15,609 nucleotides of DNA from Treponema sp. (GTDB lineage Bacteria > Spirochaetota > Spirochaetia > Treponematales > Breznakiellaceae): positions 1-15,609 of the forward strand of contig WQXC01000028.1 in assembly GCA_009785045.1 (NCBI GenBank), in the 5' to 3' direction. Positions 14,706 through 15,609 of this stretch are shown one piece after another. The notes below the pieces were generated by a model. That model was given only the letters and a program-made list of their open reading frames with translations, was not told where the DNA came from and did no database searches. Position numbers and translations under genes: made by a program. The first letter of the stretch is position 1. Each line of letters starts with the position of its first letter.

Positions 14706-15383
14706 TTGAAACACTTTATTATACGCCTTTTTAGCATGATATTAGGACTCTTTTTTTATGCATTAGGAATAGTTCTAACGATAAAAGCGAATATTGGATA
14801 TGCTCCGTGGGATGTTTTCCATGTAGGGCTTACATATAAAACCGGATTAAGTTTAGGAATCGTTTCTATAATAGTTGGGCTAATACTGGTTGTAATCGTT
14901 ACCCTTTTAAAGGAAAAATTCGGCCTTGGAACAATTTTTAACACAATCTTAATAGGACTATTTGTAGATCTTCTTTTTCATATTGATATTACACCGGCAG
15001 TAGAAAACTACATCATCGGAATCGTTTTGTTAATCTCGGGACTATTTATAATTGCCATAGGGTCATATTTTTATATCAAATCCGGCTTTGGTGTAGGTCC
15101 AAGAGACAATTTGATGGTTGTGCTTGCCAAGAGAACAAGACTGCCCGTAGGACTTTGCCGCAGCATAATTGAATTGATAGTAACAGTCAGCGGCTGGTTC
15201 CTTGGCGGCATGGTAGGACTTGGAACCGTAATATCGGTAATAGCAATAGGATTTTGCGTGCAAATTATTTTTAGATTGTTCAAGTTTGATGTTACACAGG
15301 TAAACCACGAAACACTTACTGATACATGGTTTAGCCTGTTCCCGCGAAGACAAGAGAATCCATCGCCGCCAACTGAGCAATAA
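14706..15383 (+). CDS. YczE/YyaS/YitT-like integral membrane protein
   Basis: The protein has 225 residues and is almost wholly hydrophobic up to about residue 195, with five or so membrane segments (about 4-26, 49-68, 76-92, 101-124, 151-190). Recognisable family signatures are IGYAPWDVFHVGL (29-41), GFGVGPRDNLMVVL (127-140) and GLGTVISVIAIGFCVQ (171-186). Proteins of this group are widespread in Firmicutes and some spirochaetes. They are annotated as membrane or transporter-like proteins, and I know no firmly established substrate. The C-terminal 30 residues are polar and end in a Pro-rich stretch (ENPSPPTEQ). TTG 14706 is chosen because GGAG (14695-14698) lies seven bases before it and the product then begins MKHFIIRLF. 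A GTG at 14676 would add ten residues with no ribosome site. It is divergent from the Cache-kinase operon across 67 bases. Confidence 0.88.
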   Translation: MKHFIIRLFSMILGLFFYALGIVLTIKANIGYAPWDVFHVGLTYKTGLSLGIVSIIVGLILVVIVTLLKEKFGLGTIFNTILIGLFVDLLFHIDITPAVENYIIGIVLLISGLFIIAIGSYFYIKSGFGVGPRDNLMVVLAKRTRLPVGLCRSIIELIVTVSGWFLGGMVGLGTVISVIAIGFCVQIIFRLFKFDVTQVNHETLTDTWFSLFPRRQENPSPPTEQ

Positions 15384-15388
15384 CCCTC

Positions 15389-15417
15389 TTGCCAAATTAA
15401 CAAATATATAGTATACA
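15389..15417 (+). promoter_or_regulatory. Candidate promoter of the DUF3795-type gene
   Basis: TTGCCA (15389-15394) and TATACA (15412-15417) are spaced by 17 bases, matching consensus at 5/6 and 4/6. They sit in a TA-rich stretch where several other -10-like hexamers occur, so the exact -10 is uncertain. Confidence 0.4.
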
Positions 15418-15444
15418 TATATATAGTTTATATTGGAGGAAAAA

Positions 15445-15609
15445 ATGGAAAAATTAATTGCTTACTGCGGATTAGACTGCGCCCAGTGCGGAGCGTACTT
15501 AGCCCACAAAAACGACGACCAGGCACTACGCGAAAAAACCGCTGCCGAATGGACAGTCGCACACAACTTTAATTTCACACCCGAGATGATCAACTGCACC
15601 GGCTGCAAA
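15445..15609 (+). CDS. DUF3795-type cysteine-rich protein, partial, C-terminus off the right edge
   Basis: Only the first 55 residues are visible. They open with MEKLIAYCGLDCAQCGAY, giving cysteines at 8, 12 and 15. A helical stretch follows (LREKTAAEWTVAHNF), then NCTGCK with C51 and C54. The CGLDCxxCxAY opening followed by a CxGC motif is the hallmark of the DUF3795 family. Those are small proteins thought to bind zinc or another metal through conserved cysteines, with no known biochemical role. The ATG at 15445 is well supported: GGAGGA lies at 15435-15440, four bases upstream. The gene lies 61 bases after the membrane-protein gene on the same strand and has its own promoter-like sequence. 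Full-length members are usually somewhat over 100 residues, so roughly half is missing. Confidence 0.85.
   Translation, partial: MEKLIAYCGLDCAQCGAYLAHKNDDQALREKTAAEWTVAHNFNFTPEMINCTGCK

Noticed and set aside
15401..15430. TA-rich stretch around GTATAC as a possible operator palindrome
   Set aside because: The arms do not pair in register beyond the six-base core. The symmetry is what alternating TA sequence gives by chance.
1..15609. CRISPR arrays, tRNA or rRNA genes, insertion sequences or phage genes
   Set aside because: Coding density is near complete, and I saw no spaced direct repeats, cloverleaf-like segments, transposase or integrase motifs.

Overview
The window looks like chromosomal DNA from a diderm, AT-leaning bacterium. 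My best guess is a spirochaete of the Treponema group. The basis is the number of hybrid histidine kinases and HD-GYP proteins, a 3+3-helix permease-like pair of the kind found in diderms, and a small secreted Arg/Gln/Asn-rich protein of a type I associate with treponemes. This is inference from gene content; no rRNA or other definitive marker is present.

Region 1 (1-2106, minus strand) is housekeeping. gpsA (glycerol-3-phosphate dehydrogenase) is followed after 25 bases by ffh (SRP GTPase), which runs off the left edge. Divergently from gpsA run two overlapping membrane-protein genes (2200-4870, plus strand). Both proteins have three N-terminal helices, an extracytoplasmic part and three C-terminal helices. 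The second resembles the LptF/LptG permease layout with a helical, TPR-like stretch inserted before the beta-rich periplasmic part. Next come a convergent ogt-type DNA repair methyltransferase (minus) and a small secreted protein with a beta-rich core (plus), which is closed by a strong rho-independent terminator.

Region 2 (6046-14638) is a signalling island of about 8.6 kb. A stand-alone HD-GYP protein with a damaged HD motif (minus) is head-to-head with a REC-HD-GYP protein (plus) that keeps all canonical residues. The REC-HD-GYP gene overlaps a PAS-containing hybrid kinase gene (HisKA-HATPase-REC-HPt). Facing it is a second operon on the minus strand: a Cache-domain transmembrane hybrid kinase (HisKA-HATPase-REC-HPt), then an overlapping soluble REC-GAF-HisKA-HATPase kinase. 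The two operons meet tail-to-tail with four bases between them. The only enzymatic output domain seen in the island is HD-GYP (cyclic-di-GMP hydrolysis), so the natural reading is that one or both phosphorelays control c-di-GMP turnover. The 190-base region between the two HD-GYP genes holds two good extended -10 promoters and a 9-bp inverted repeat over one -35 box.

Region 3 (14706-15609, plus strand) holds a YczE/YyaS/YitT-like integral membrane protein and the start of a cysteine-rich DUF3795-type protein cut by the right edge. No tRNA, rRNA, CRISPR array, insertion sequence or phage gene was seen, and no gene-free stretch exceeds 300 bases.
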